Below, one piece after another: positions 52,862 through 61,640 of a DNA stretch of 64,000 nt. Origin of the DNA: Bacillota bacterium. GTDB lineage: Bacteria > Bacillota > Clostridia > Oscillospirales > Ruminococcaceae. The number at the start of each line of letters is the position of its first letter. Positions within the stretch are counted from its first letter, which is position 1. The notes beneath the pieces were generated by a model. That model was not told the origin of the DNA and ran no database searches. It saw only the letters and a program-made list of their open reading frames with translations. The position numbers and the translations under genes are program-made. The DNA is taken from NCBI GenBank assembly GCA_023429785.1, contig JAEZDD010000004.1:124001-188000 (forward strand), in the 5' to 3' direction.

Positions 52862-54058
52862 TTAATTAACTTTGCTAAAATAACCCATAGGGTCTCTTGC
52901 TACACCGTTGATACGGACCTCAAAGTGACAATGATAGCCGGTCGAGTCGCCGGTTGTTCCGGCATAGCCGATAACCTGACCCTTTGTCACCCATTGACCG
53001 ACTGAAACAACAACATTGTTTTGATGCCCATATAGTGTCGAATATCCGCCGCCATGGTCAATAACAACATATTTTCCGTATCCAACGCCGGGAGTATATG
53101 AATTTGTAGCAACTATAACTCGACCTGAGTTTGATGCCACGATAGGCTGATTAAAGATACCGATGCCTGCCGCATTCTTGCCGGCTATATCAATACCTTT
53201 ATGAATCGTCCCCCAACGAGGACCAAAGCCTGATGTAATAGTATAAAAACCCGGAACCGGCCAAGAGAATACACCGCCGACATAGGTTGGGTTGTTTGCA
53301 TTCTGTTGTGCGATCAGCTTTTGAAGGTCACTTTCAATCTTGTCCTCCTGCGCCTTTAGTGCGGCGGACTGATTTTTATATGCCTTTTCTTCCTTTTGAA
53401 GATTTTGGATAGAATCGGCTGTCTGTGAATACAGGTTTGAAAGTGTGCCTAAATTCTGTGTAGACTGCTCCTTCGCTAAAACCTCTGCGGCTTTTTGCGT
53501 TTCAAGGTCAGTCTTGGTCGCCGCTATTTCATTTTTTAAGGAAATCAAATTAGTGATTGTATCATTATCGTGCTTTGCAACACGCTTTGAAAGCTCAAGC
53601 CTCATCAGCATATCATAAAAATCAGAAGAGCCGAGGAGAATGGAGGCGTAGGAATCGTCGCCTGAAAGATACATCGCTCTAAGCCTTTGATTAAAATCGC
53701 TGACACCGCTGCTTATTTCAGCTTCCTTTTGGGTTAGCTTTTTTTGTGTATCAGAAATCTGAACATTCAGCGCATCAATCTGCTGGTTCAAGGCTGTTAT
53801 CAGCTTGTTCGTGACGTCAATCTGACTGTTTAGCGCCGCCTGCTTTTCTTTTTCTTTTGAAATATTCCCCTGAGTGGCGGCAAGCTTGCTTGCATTCTGA
53901 GTCTGCTGTTTTTTAAGGTCGTTTATCTGCTGTTGAAGCTGAGAAATTGACGCAGCCTCAGAACGAACAGTCTGACTGGATTGAGCGAAAAAAACGAAAC
54001 AGACAGCGAATATTAGTGTTAAGGCTAAGCTCTTTTTGAGCCGGTTAAATTTCTTCAT
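52862..54058 (-). CDS. Coiled-coil M23 protein, EnvC/PcsB-like murein hydrolase activator
   Basis: 398 residues. A signal peptide (cut near AQSSQTVRSEA) is followed by two long coiled-coil stretches (about 35-115 and 160-250), then an M23 LytM domain with HKGIDIAG, GYGKYVVIDHGGGYSTLYGHQ and GYHCHFEVRINGVARDPMGYF. The Zn-ligand residues H...D and HxH look complete, so it may itself be a peptidase, or like EnvC act as an activator. Placement directly after ftsX matches the EnvC/PcsB partners of FtsEX. GGAGG precedes the ATG. Confidence 0.88.
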   Translation of the reverse strand: MKKFNRLKKSLALTLIFAVCFVFFAQSSQTVRSEAASISQLQQQINDLKKQQTQNASKLAATQGNISKEKEKQAALNSQIDVTNKLITALNQQIDALNVQISDTQKKLTQKEAEISSGVSDFNQRLRAMYLSGDDSYASILLGSSDFYDMLMRLELSKRVAKHDNDTITNLISLKNEIAATKTDLETQKAAEVLAKEQSTQNLGTLSNLYSQTADSIQNLQKEEKAYKNQSAALKAQEDKIESDLQKLIAQQNANNPTYVGGVFSWPVPGFYTITSGFGPRWGTIHKGIDIAGKNAAGIGIFNQPIVASNSGRVIVATNSYTPGVGYGKYVVIDHGGGYSTLYGHQNNVVVSVGQWVTKGQVIGYAGTTGDSTGYHCHFEVRINGVARDPMGYFSKVN

Positions 54059-54094
54059 TTCAATCCTCCTGAATAATTTGTTTAATGAAGGCTT

Positions 54095-55000
54095 TTATAC
54101 CTTCAAGTGCTTTCTTGTACTTATAATAGAGCCGAAAGAGCCAATTAAAGCACCAGCAAAAACATAAGCTAAAGCTACCTTCCAAAAAATCGAGTCAATA
54201 GGTAACAGGCTTGATGTTCCAAATGCATTTCTAAGAGTGATATTTGATGTCAGAACGTTATAGAACGCTTCATAAGCATAGCGTGTAACTAACAGTGCGC
54301 CCAGGGATGCGACAATGCCGATAGTCATCCCTTCAATAAAGAACGGAATTCTTATAAAATAATTCTTTGCACCAACAAATTTCATGATGTTGATTTCTTT
54401 TCTTCTTGAAAAAACGCTGGCTCGTGTCGTATTCGAAATAATAACCATACTAACGATAACTAAAGCGATAACAAGCGCAGATGAAACAATAGTAACAACA
54501 TTTCGTATGTTAACCAAGAGGTCAGCGAAGTCGTTTGGTGACTTAATTGAATCAATATTATTCAGCAATGAGATACCGGAAACAGTTTCCTTCAGCTTAG
54601 AAATATCGTCAATCTTGACTCTGAAGGTGTTCGGGAGAGGATTGTTATCAGCATACTGGAACAAGTCCTGCTCGTCCGAGGTCATGCTATCCTTCATCGC
54701 CTTCCATGCTTCATCCTTTGAATGAAATACAGTTTCCTTGACATTCGGGATGCCCTGAATCTGCGTGGCTAGCTCGTCTATTGCGGTTTGGTTAGCATCA
54801 TCCTTAATGACAACGACAACCTCGTTCTTATCCTCGATACCTCTTATAATTGTGTTAATATTAATTGTCGAAAGGACAGATAGGCCCACCATAAGAAGCG
54901 ATACTAATATAATACAAAATGAAGCAAAGGACATCATTTTGTTTTTCCATATGCTACTCAAGCCTTGCTTGAGCAGATAATTAAAACTGCTTAACTTCAT
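54095..55000 (-). CDS. ftsX: Cell division protein FtsX
   Basis: 301 residues. Four membrane helices; the first (about 20-43) is followed by an extracellular domain (about 45-170) that contacts the hydrolase partner. SSIWKNKMMSFASFCIILVS, VFSRRKEINIMKFVGAKNYFI and FIEGMTIGIVASLGALL are typical. It relays ATP use by FtsE across the membrane. The ATG at 55000 has GGAGG before it and overlaps the ftsE end by 20 bases. Confidence 0.94.
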   Translation of the reverse strand: MKLSSFNYLLKQGLSSIWKNKMMSFASFCIILVSLLMVGLSVLSTININTIIRGIEDKNEVVVVIKDDANQTAIDELATQIQGIPNVKETVFHSKDEAWKAMKDSMTSDEQDLFQYADNNPLPNTFRVKIDDISKLKETVSGISLLNNIDSIKSPNDFADLLVNIRNVVTIVSSALVIALVIVSMVIISNTTRASVFSRRKEINIMKFVGAKNYFIRIPFFIEGMTIGIVASLGALLVTRYAYEAFYNVLTSNITLRNAFGTSSLLPIDSIFWKVALAYVFAGALIGSFGSIISTRKHLKV

Positions 55001-55673
55001 TATTGCCTCCAATCACTTCATCAAAGGCAACAGTGCCGGAGTTAATGTTAATAATTCTTCCACCGAAGTGTCTGACAATATCATGCTCATGAGTAACCAT
55101 AAGAACAGTCGTCCCGCAAGCATTAATGCCCTTTAAAAGCTCAACAATCTCATAAGACAGAGCCGGGTCAATGTTGCCGGTCGGCTCGTCCGCGATAATT
55201 ATAGCAGGGTCATTCACTAGTGCTCTGGCTAGCGCAACACGCTGTTGCTCACCGCCCGAAAGCTCGTGAGGGAACTTCTTCGCCTTATGCCCCAGCCCGA
55301 CAAGGCTGATAACATAAGGGACACGGCTTCTTATATACTTCTGAGGGGCGTCGATTACCCTAAGAACGAAAGCAATATTTTCATATACAGTCATAGATGG
55401 AATAAGTCTGAAGTCCTGGAACACAACCCCTATGGTTCTTCTTAATTCAGGGATATGAGATTGCTTCAGTGCGCCGAGGTTATATCCATTAACATGAACA
55501 TCCCCTGTTGTTGCACATATTTCTTTGAGAATTAGCTTAATGATTGTACTTTTCCCCGCACCTGAGGAACCGACAACAAATGCAAAGTCCCCATCATTAA
55601 TTTTTAAGCTTACATTTTCAAGTGCCCTCACTCCACCCGGATAGGTGACAGACACGTCTTTAAATTCGACCAA
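54981..55673 (-). CDS. ftsE: Cell division ATPase FtsE
   Basis: 230 residues. Walker A GSSGAGKST, signature LSGGEQQRVALARAL, Walker B IIIADEPTGNID and the H-loop His in LMVTHEHD are intact. FVVGSSGAGK and VVFQDFRLIPSMTVYENIAF fit FtsE rather than other ABC ATPases. It powers FtsX to switch on peptidoglycan hydrolases during division. TTG start with GGCGGTG six bases before it. It lies 79 bases after the CdaR-like gene. Confidence 0.94.
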   Translation of the reverse strand: MVEFKDVSVTYPGGVRALENVSLKINDGDFAFVVGSSGAGKSTIIKLILKEICATTGDVHVNGYNLGALKQSHIPELRRTIGVVFQDFRLIPSMTVYENIAFVLRVIDAPQKYIRSRVPYVISLVGLGHKAKKFPHELSGGEQQRVALARALVNDPAIIIADEPTGNIDPALSYEIVELLKGINACGTTVLMVTHEHDIVRHFGGRIININSGTVAFDEVIGGNNEVKQF

Positions 55674-55752
55674 TTTTTACACCGCCTTAATCATTTTATA
55701 ATTGAACAAAGATGTCAGCGTTACCGTGTTCAACAGGCGACGTTAGCGCAAT

Positions 55753-56838
55753 TTAGAATTTAACTGGGTTTGCTGAAAGATACTTTTTAACCATTAGTGC
55801 AATTTTAAAAATAATCGCATGGTCAAATTCTCTTAAATCAAGACCAGTCAGCTTTTTAATTTTCTCAAGTCGATAAACAAGAGTATTTCTATGAACAAAA
55901 AGCTTTCGAGATGTCTCGGAAACGTTAAGATTGTTTTCGAAAAAGCGTTGAATAGTGAATAAGGTTTCGTGGTCAAGTGATTCAATAGAGCCTCTCTTGA
56001 ATACCTCACGAAGGAAGGTTTCACAAAGAGTCGTTGGAAGGTGATAAATAAGACGAGCGATACCGAGATTGTCATATGAAACGATAATCTTGTCTGTGTC
56101 AAATACCTTCCCGACTTCAAGAGCAATCTGTGCCTCCTTGAAGGAACGAGCCAAATCCTTAATATTTTCAACAACGGTTCCGATACCAACGTTGATTCTT
56201 GTGTAAAATTCACTGCTTAATGTATCAGAAATAGAACGGGCAAGCTTTTCTAAATCCTTTGGCTCGACATTATTTCTCACTTCCTTAACGAGAACAATAT
56301 CGGACTCGGTTATATTAAACACAAAGTCCTTATTCTTATCAGGGAAAAGATTTTGAATAACATCAAAAGCTGAGACATCATTTGAAGCAATACTTCGGAT
56401 AAGAAGGATAACCCTGCTTACGTCAGAATTAAAATGAAGCTCACGAGCCTTAACGCCAACATCACCCGGCAAAACATTGTCAAGAACAATGTTCTTTATG
56501 AAATTGTTTCTGTCATATTTTTCGTCATAATACTGCTTTATGCTCGAAAGCGTGATAGACATAATGCTCGCATATTTAGCGGACACTTCGTCTGTTCCTT
56601 CAACAAAAACAGCATAGTCTGGCTTCATGTGTGCGCCAAACGGCTTATAGGTATATCCATCGCGGACAAAAATGTCGTGTGAATCGTTCAGGTCAAGAGA
56701 AACATATTCGTTTGTAGTGCCTATCTTTGAAAGGTCACTGCACGCAATAATAGCTGCGTTTTCGTCAATTACACCGATGACGCAATCAATTGCATCCCTC
56801 ATCTGGTGTACTACACTCTGGAATAATCTGTTGGACAT
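55753..56838 (-). CDS. CdaR/PucR-type transcription regulator
   Basis: 361 residues. The N-terminal half resembles the sugar-diacid-binding sensor (RLFQSVVHQMRDAIDCVIGV, then GYTYKPFGAHMKPDYAVFVE), the middle is a GGDEF-like fold without the motif, and the C-terminus is the PucR helix-turn-helix: FENNLNVSETSRKLFVHRNTLVYRLEKIKKLTGLDLRE. It probably senses a small acid and controls nearby or own genes; the ligand is unknown. The ATG at 56838 is chosen for its AAGGGG site. The 337-base gap upstream holds its promoter (56898-56926) and the end of ptsH. Confidence 0.85.
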   Translation of the reverse strand: MSNRLFQSVVHQMRDAIDCVIGVIDENAAIIACSDLSKIGTTNEYVSLDLNDSHDIFVRDGYTYKPFGAHMKPDYAVFVEGTDEVSAKYASIMSITLSSIKQYYDEKYDRNNFIKNIVLDNVLPGDVGVKARELHFNSDVSRVILLIRSIASNDVSAFDVIQNLFPDKNKDFVFNITESDIVLVKEVRNNVEPKDLEKLARSISDTLSSEFYTRINVGIGTVVENIKDLARSFKEAQIALEVGKVFDTDKIIVSYDNLGIARLIYHLPTTLCETFLREVFKRGSIESLDHETLFTIQRFFENNLNVSETSRKLFVHRNTLVYRLEKIKKLTGLDLREFDHAIIFKIALMVKKYLSANPVKF

Positions 56839-56897
56839 ATTAAATATCCCCTTTTCTTGCATAATTTCAGTCAATACTATATTTGCTTTTCATTACT

Positions 56898-56926
56898 ATA
56901 ATACATAAAAAACAAACATTTTGCAA
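56898..56926 (-). promoter_or_regulatory. Promoter for the CdaR-like gene
   Basis: TTGCAA and TATTAT on the minus strand with a 17-base spacer, about 60 bases before the start. The rest of the gap to 57175 is AT-rich and featureless. Confidence 0.65.
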
Positions 56927-57175
56927 GACAAATCTCGTACAATTCGTCATAAAAATTATTCCAGTTCGGATAATTTTAATAATTAACCTGAATATATTAC
57001 AAATTGTAACACATTATGCAAGATAATGTGTGAATAAATTATTAAATATTGCGATTATCGATATAAAATGTTACCGTTTTGCAAAAACAGAAGTAATTTT
57101 TGTAATCAAATTGTAATATATTGATAAAAACAAAAGGGACGATAAAAATCGTCCCCATAAAAAGTTATGTTTAAA

Positions 57176-57448
57176 TTATCTTGCTTCTTCGCTGAAACCG
57201 CTTTCAACTAAATCAACTAAGCCATCAACAGCAGAATTTTCGTCAGAACCGTCTGCGATAATACGAATAGCAGTCCCGCCGACAATACCAAGTGAAAGAA
57301 TACCAAGAAGACTCTTAGCGTTTACACGTCTTTCTTCTTTTTCAATCCAGATTGATGACTTGAATTCATTCGCCTTCTGGATAAAAAAAGTAGCAGGACG
57401 AGCGTGTAAGCCAACCTGATTTTCAACTGTTACATCTTTAACGTACAT
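57176..57448 (-). CDS. ptsH: HPr, phosphocarrier protein of the PTS
   Basis: 90 residues. His15 in QVGLHARPA takes phosphate from enzyme I, and Ser46 in NAKSLLGILSLGI is the HPr-kinase site used for carbon catabolite control, so both PTS and regulatory functions are kept. The ptsI gene is not adjacent, unlike in Bacillus. It precedes the CdaR-like gene but appears to have its own transcript: a good promoter at 57504-57532 and no overlap. Confidence 0.93.
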   Translation of the reverse strand: MYVKDVTVENQVGLHARPATFFIQKANEFKSSIWIEKEERRVNAKSLLGILSLGIVGGTAIRIIADGSDENSAVDGLVDLVESGFSEEAR

Positions 57449-57503
57449 ATTATACTCTCCAATCTTATCAATTGCTTCAAAAACAGTTATTAGAATTTCT
57501 CTT

Positions 57504-57532
57504 ATTATACAAGTTATATTTTAGATAGTCAA
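57504..57532 (-). promoter_or_regulatory. Promoter for ptsH
   Basis: TTGACT and TATAAT on the minus strand with a 17-base spacer. It lies 56 bases before the start. Confidence 0.78.
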
Positions 57533-57700
57533 CTTAATTATATGTACAATACTGTGTATAACATAAAATTTCTGCTATTTGATTACTGACGGCAAAGCAA
57601 CACATCAGTAATTTGTACAATATAACCAATAGTTTTTCAACATTCTAATTAAACTACATAAAAATTGCGTTGACAAAAAATGAAAAAGATAAAAATTTAA

Positions 57701-58438
57701 CTAATCTGATAAGGTTGCCTTTAGTTCTTCAATAAACCTTAAATCATCATCATTCATGTTGTCAAAATCCAATAAATCCGGCCTTTTTAAAAAAGTATTC
57801 TCCAGCGACTTTTCATGGCGCCATTTTTGAATATTCGCATGATGACCAGAAAGCAAAACAGAAGGGACCTCTCTGTCGTCCCATACCTCGGGGCGCGTGT
57901 ACTGTGGGTATTCAAGAAGGCCATTGAAATGACTTTCATCCTCAAAGCAATCAGCCCTAGATAAAACTCCGTCCAGCATTCTGACTATTGAGTCAACTAA
58001 TACCAGCGCCGGGAGTTCCCCCCCTGTCAAAACATAATCACCAATGGAGATTTCCTCATCGACTATTTTTTCGATTATTCTTTCATCGACGCCTTCATAA
58101 TGCCCACATAATATAAATATGCTGGGGAATTCAGAAAGTTCCTTTGCTTTTTGTTGTGTGAGCGGTTTTCCTTGAGGGGACATATATATTACATGAGGCT
58201 TCGCCTGTCCCTCGGTAACACTAGTGAAGCAGCGATAGATAGGCTCAGCCTGCATCAGCATACCCTGACGCTCGCTATACGGTGTATCGTCAACCCGCCT
58301 GTGCTTATCGAGGGTATAATCCCGTATGTTATGACAATTTATTGTGAAAATCCCCTTGGCTCTCGCTCGCCCGATTATGCTTTCAGAGAGGTATGCCTCG
58401 CACATATCGGGGAAAAGCGTCGCTATATTAATTATCAT
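57701..58438 (-). CDS. trmD: tRNA (guanine-37-N1)-methyltransferase
   Basis: 245 residues of the trefoil-knot SPOUT class. IINIATLFPDM at the start, then VIYMSPQGKPLTQQKAKEL, ILCGHYEGVDERI and GDYVLTGGELPALVLVDSI. It methylates G37 next to the anticodon and prevents frameshifts. The ATG at 58438 lies inside the rimM end (overlap 11). Last gene of the ylxM-ffh-rpsP-khpA-rimM-trmD run; no strong terminator was found after it. Confidence 0.95.
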   Translation of the reverse strand: MIINIATLFPDMCEAYLSESIIGRARAKGIFTINCHNIRDYTLDKHRRVDDTPYSERQGMLMQAEPIYRCFTSVTEGQAKPHVIYMSPQGKPLTQQKAKELSEFPSIFILCGHYEGVDERIIEKIVDEEISIGDYVLTGGELPALVLVDSIVRMLDGVLSRADCFEDESHFNGLLEYPQYTRPEVWDDREVPSVLLSGHHANIQKWRHEKSLENTFLKRPDLLDFDNMNDDDLRFIEELKATLSD

Positions 58439-58940
58439 CGTCAAAAAGTCCTTTCAAAGGGCGAATGAGCATTTTTTTATTTTCAATATCGGTTTTAATA
58501 ACAACATCGGCAATAGCTGGAATGTAATAAAATGTTCCTTCCTTTGTCCTAATGTGATAAACGTCATTTGCGCCCGTTTCACTCACGTCAGACAGCTCGC
58601 CATAGGACACCCCGGTATCAACGTCAATTACGTCAAGACCGATTAAGTCCTGAATGAAATAGGTGTTCTCGTCAAGCTCAACGTCGTCACGGCTGATATA
58701 AAGGATTTTGTTTCGAAGAAGGCTTGCCTGCTCAGGGGTTTCGACCCCCTCAAATTTAATAATAACAACGTTCTTCTGAACACGTGAGCTAGCCACATGG
58801 ATTTCATCATTTCCCTTTGAGAGATAAAAGCTATCAAATTCGCATAGAAATTCTGGTGAGTCGGACCATGACTGAACACGGACCTCGCCCTTTATCCCCT
58901 GAACCGCAACAATTTTCCCCGCCTCTAAAAATTCATTCAT
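58428..58940 (-). CDS. rimM: 16S rRNA processing protein RimM
   Basis: 170 residues. RimM N-domain (AGKIVAVQGIKGEVRVQSWSD) followed by a PRC barrel (YFIQDLIGLDVIDVD, YHIRTKEGTFYYIPAIADVV). It assists 30S head assembly with S19. AGGAGC lies seven bases before the ATG. It is separated from khpA by a terminator-like hairpin at 59012-59040, so it may be expressed at a lower level or have its own start. Confidence 0.93.
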   Translation of the reverse strand: MNEFLEAGKIVAVQGIKGEVRVQSWSDSPEFLCEFDSFYLSKGNDEIHVASSRVQKNVVIIKFEGVETPEQASLLRNKILYISRDDVELDENTYFIQDLIGLDVIDVDTGVSYGELSDVSETGANDVYHIRTKEGTFYYIPAIADVVIKTDIENKKMLIRPLKGLFDDDN

Positions 58941-59011
58941 AACAAGCTCCTATTATTTTATGTAAAGTTATATCTTATATTATAGACTGAAATGTCACTA
59001 AAAATCAATAC

Positions 59012-59040
59012 AAACAAAAAACAGCCCCGAAAAGAGCTGT
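59012..59040 (-). terminator. Terminator-like hairpin between khpA and rimM
   Basis: On the minus strand ACAGCTC pairs with GGGCTGT (one G-U pair) followed by TTTTTG. It may be a partial terminator that sets the level of rimM-trmD relative to rpsP. Confidence 0.65.
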
Positions 59041-59114
59041 CATTTTTAAACTAAACAATGACTTCCGATAAACTAAAGGAATTCATTGTTATAGCTTAAA
59101 TGAAGAGAAAAAAT

Positions 59115-59348
59115 CTAGTCTATTTCAACCATGATTTTTTGGTTTATACGGGAAGCACCTGCGCGCATAACAGTTCGGATAGCCTTAGCGATACGACCTT
59201 GCTTGCCGATAACTCGCCCCATATCGTCGGGAGCAACGTGAAGATGATATATAACAACACCATCAGCGTTGGGCTCATCAACAACAACAGAAACCGATGA
59301 CTTATCCTCAACCAGCTCTGTTACAATTGTTTCAAGTAATTCTTTCAT
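59115..59348 (-). CDS. khpA: KH domain RNA-binding protein KhpA
   Basis: 77 residues, one KH domain with the conserved VIGKQGRIAKAIRTVMRAGA loop and helix. KhpA pairs with KhpB/Jag and affects cell elongation and division in streptococci. It sits between rpsP and rimM in the standard Firmicute order (YlqC). Confidence 0.93.
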   Translation of the reverse strand: MKELLETIVTELVEDKSSVSVVVDEPNADGVVIYHLHVAPDDMGRVIGKQGRIAKAIRTVMRAGASRINQKIMVEID

Positions 59349-59393
59349 TTTAACCCTCCTGTTGCTATAAGCTCATAAGGTAAAAGGCGTCAA

Positions 59394-59636
59394 TTAAAGA
59401 ACGCCGTTTTTCTTAAGAATATCCTTAACTGTTTCAGTTGGCTGTGCTCCGTTTGCAATCCACTTCTGAGCTTTTTCAGCGTCAACCTTAACAACTGATG
59501 GCTCCTTAGTTGGGTCATAGTAGCCTATTTCTTCAATAAATCTACCATCTCTTGGGTATCTTGAGTCAGCAACAACTATACGATAAAAAGGAGCTTTCTT
59601 AGCACCCATTCTTCTTAGTCTGATTTTAACTGCCAT
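59394..59636 (-). CDS. rpsP: 30S ribosomal protein S16
   Basis: 80 residues. [41 protein letters not shown] is cut short here only in citation; the family sequence is unmistakable. It binds 16S rRNA early in 30S assembly. The gene lies between ffh and khpA. The 64-base gap to ffh holds a small inverted repeat (TTTTATCCTC / GAGGTTAAAA). Confidence 0.97.
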   Translation of the reverse strand: MAVKIRLRRMGAKKAPFYRIVVADSRYPRDGRFIEEIGYYDPTKEPSVVKVDAEKAQKWIANGAQPTETVKDILKKNGVL

Positions 59637-59700
59637 ATTATAGTCACCTCCAAATTATTTGACTTTTATTTTAACCTCTTTTGAGGATAAAAGCGAGAAA

Positions 59701-61059
59701 TTACATTCCGGGGAAACCACCGGGGAAGCCGCCGAGACCGGGAAGACTCATTCGCTTCTTACCTTTTCCGCCGCCGAATTGCTTCATCATTTTCTGCATT
59801 TGTTCAAACTGCTTTAAAAGACGATTCACGTCCTCAACCTGAGTCCCGCTACCTGTCGCAATTCTCCTCTTTCGGGAAGGATTGATAACAGAAGGCTTGG
59901 CACGCTCAATTATTGTCATAGAATGAATAATAGCCTCAGTTTTTTTAAGCTGAACCTGACCCTGGTCAAGTTCATCATCATTTAATTTATTACCCATCCC
60001 GGGAATCATTCCCAAAATAGATTTTAAAGAGCCCATTTTTTGAATTTGCTTCATCTGGTCTAACAGGTCGTTTAAATCAAAGCTATTTTCCTTCATCTTC
60101 TGAGCGAGCTTCTTAGCGTCCTGTTCGTTTACAGTTGTTGAAGCCTTTTCAATAAGAGTCAGAACGTCGCCCATTCCAAGAATTCTTGAAGCCATTCTTT
60201 CAGGGTGGAACATTTCGAATTCATCCAGCTTTTCGCCCATGCCGACGAATTTAATCGGCTTGCCGGTTACTGCCAAAACGGAAAGTGCGGCACCGCCACG
60301 GGTATCAGAATCGAGCTTTGTCATAAGCACGCCGTCTATTCCGAGCGCCTCGTCAAAGGCTTTCGCAACATTAACAGCATCCTGACCGGTCATTGCATCA
60401 ACAACAAGCATTATCTCGGTCGGGGTAACGGCTGACTTGATATTTTTAAGCTCGCCCATTAGCTGCTCGTCGATGTGGAGCCGGCCGGCGGTATCAATAA
60501 TAACAAGGTCGTTGCCATGGTCCTTAGCGTGCTTGACAGCCTCAGTCGCAATCTTAACAGGGTCGCCCTGACCCATTTCAAAAACCTTGACATCAGCCCT
60601 TTCGCCGACAACCTGAAGCTGATTGATAGCAGCAGGACGGTATACGTCACAGGCAACAAGCAAGGGACGCTTCCCCTGAGCCTTGAAATATTTAGCAAGC
60701 TTCGCACTGTGCGTTGTCTTTCCGCTACCCTGAAGTCCGCACATCATTATGATGCAGGGAGGGTGAGGTGGCATTTTTATCTTTGAATTAGCGTCACCCA
60801 TAAGGGCGATTAATTCGTCATTAACAATTTTTATAACCTGCTGCCCCGGGGTCAGGCTTGATAAAACCTCTTCACCGACAGCACGCTCGGTAACCTTTGA
60901 AACAAAGTCCTTAACAACCTTATAGCTAACGTCAGCCTCAAGCAGTGCAAGGCGAACCTCACGCATCGCTTCCTTGACGTCATTTTCGTTTAAATGCCCA
61001 CGCGACCTTAAACGTTTGAACACTGAATTAAGCTTTTCTGAAAGTCCTTCAAACGCCAT
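59701..61059 (-). CDS. ffh: Signal recognition particle protein Ffh
   Basis: 452 residues. N-terminal four-helix bundle (1-90), GTPase domain with GLQGSGKTT, DVYRPAAI, DTAGRLHID and TKLDSDTRGGAAL, and the methionine-rich M domain with RKRRIATGSGTQVEDVNRLLKQ (about 390-412) that binds SRP RNA and signal peptides. It ends with the glycine-rich GLGGFPGGFPGM tail. With FtsY it brings membrane proteins to SecYEG. YlxM is 11 bases upstream in the same transcript. Confidence 0.97.
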   Translation of the reverse strand: MAFEGLSEKLNSVFKRLRSRGHLNENDVKEAMREVRLALLEADVSYKVVKDFVSKVTERAVGEEVLSSLTPGQQVIKIVNDELIALMGDANSKIKMPPHPPCIIMMCGLQGSGKTTHSAKLAKYFKAQGKRPLLVACDVYRPAAINQLQVVGERADVKVFEMGQGDPVKIATEAVKHAKDHGNDLVIIDTAGRLHIDEQLMGELKNIKSAVTPTEIMLVVDAMTGQDAVNVAKAFDEALGIDGVLMTKLDSDTRGGAALSVLAVTGKPIKFVGMGEKLDEFEMFHPERMASRILGMGDVLTLIEKASTTVNEQDAKKLAQKMKENSFDLNDLLDQMKQIQKMGSLKSILGMIPGMGNKLNDDELDQGQVQLKKTEAIIHSMTIIERAKPSVINPSRKRRIATGSGTQVEDVNRLLKQFEQMQKMMKQFGGGKGKKRMSLPGLGGFPGGFPGM

Positions 61060-61070
61060 ACCGACACTCC

Positions 61071-61448
61071 TTAAATCAAATCTTCATTATCCTCTAAGCA
61101 TTCAAGAATTCCTCTTGCATTGTTTGAAATAATTTTTGAATAGCTGAATTTTGTGCTTTCGTTATATATATTAGTTGCCTTGTCCTTTATATCATCAAGA
61201 ATACCAGCAAGCTTTGTCATTTTATTAACCAAGCCAAGCTTTTGTTCAAGCTCAACGACGATTTCTTCTCCGCGCTTAATGCTGTCACGAATGCCCTGAC
61301 GGGAAATATTCTCATGCTCGGCAATCTCAGAAAGAGAAAGGTCCTCGTTATAATAAAGCTCCATAACATTCTTTTGCTTTTCGGTCAACACATCGCCATA
61401 AAAATCAAGTAAAACAGAAAGATTTAAGTTTTTTGATACATTACTCAC
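61071..61448 (-). CDS. ylxM: YlxM-type helix-turn-helix protein
   Basis: 125 residues. A sigma-region-4-like helix-turn-helix (LTEKQKNVMELYYNEDLSLS, ISRQGIRDSIKRGEEIV) fills the first 65 residues; the rest is helical. YlxM (p13) stimulates Ffh/FtsY activity in streptococci and lies before ffh across Firmicutes. GTG start with GAGGTGA before it. A near-perfect promoter and a perfect palindrome lie upstream. Confidence 0.92.
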   Translation of the reverse strand: MSNVSKNLNLSVLLDFYGDVLTEKQKNVMELYYNEDLSLSEIAEHENISRQGIRDSIKRGEEIVVELEQKLGLVNKMTKLAGILDDIKDKATNIYNESTKFSYSKIISNNARGILECLEDNEDLI

Positions 61449-61493
61449 AATCTCACCTCATTAATTGTCGGAAAACGGATTTTTATGAATAAG

Positions 61494-61514
61494 TGTAAAG
61501 TAATTTACTTTACA
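61494..61514. promoter_or_regulatory. Perfect 21-bp palindrome at the ylxM-ffh start point
   Basis: TGTAAAGTAA and TTACTTTACA are exact complements around one T. Counted from the -10 box the transcript would start at about 61515, so the palindrome covers +1 to +21, the classic place of a repressor operator; it could also fold in the RNA. Confidence 0.6.
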
Positions 61515-61521
61515 ATAACTA

Positions 61522-61550
61522 ATTATACTGTCAAAGCTGTTAATTGTCAA
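61522..61550 (-). promoter_or_regulatory. Consensus promoter for ylxM-ffh-rpsP
   Basis: TTGACA and TATAAT on the minus strand, exactly 17 bases apart, the strongest promoter in the window. It should drive the whole ylxM-ffh-rpsP-khpA run. Confidence 0.88.
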
Positions 61551-61589
61551 TAGCTTTTTCACATTTTTTTATAAGAATAATATTACATT

Positions 61590-61618
61590 CCAAAAGTAAA
61601 GCCTCCCTTTCGGGAGGC
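61590..61618 (-). terminator. Terminator after the M23/LysM/G5 gene
   Basis: GCCTCCC and GGGAGGC pair around a 4-base loop, followed on the minus strand by TTTACTTTTGG, 23 bases past the stop. Confidence 0.75.
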
Positions 61619-61640
61619 AATTTCAAAAGCATAATTAAAA

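Noticed and set aside
55674..55752. TTGAAC...GTTCAA inverted repeat between the CdaR-like gene and ftsE
   Set aside because: Arms of six bases with a 20-base gap are likely by chance, and no conserved promoter elements line up with it.
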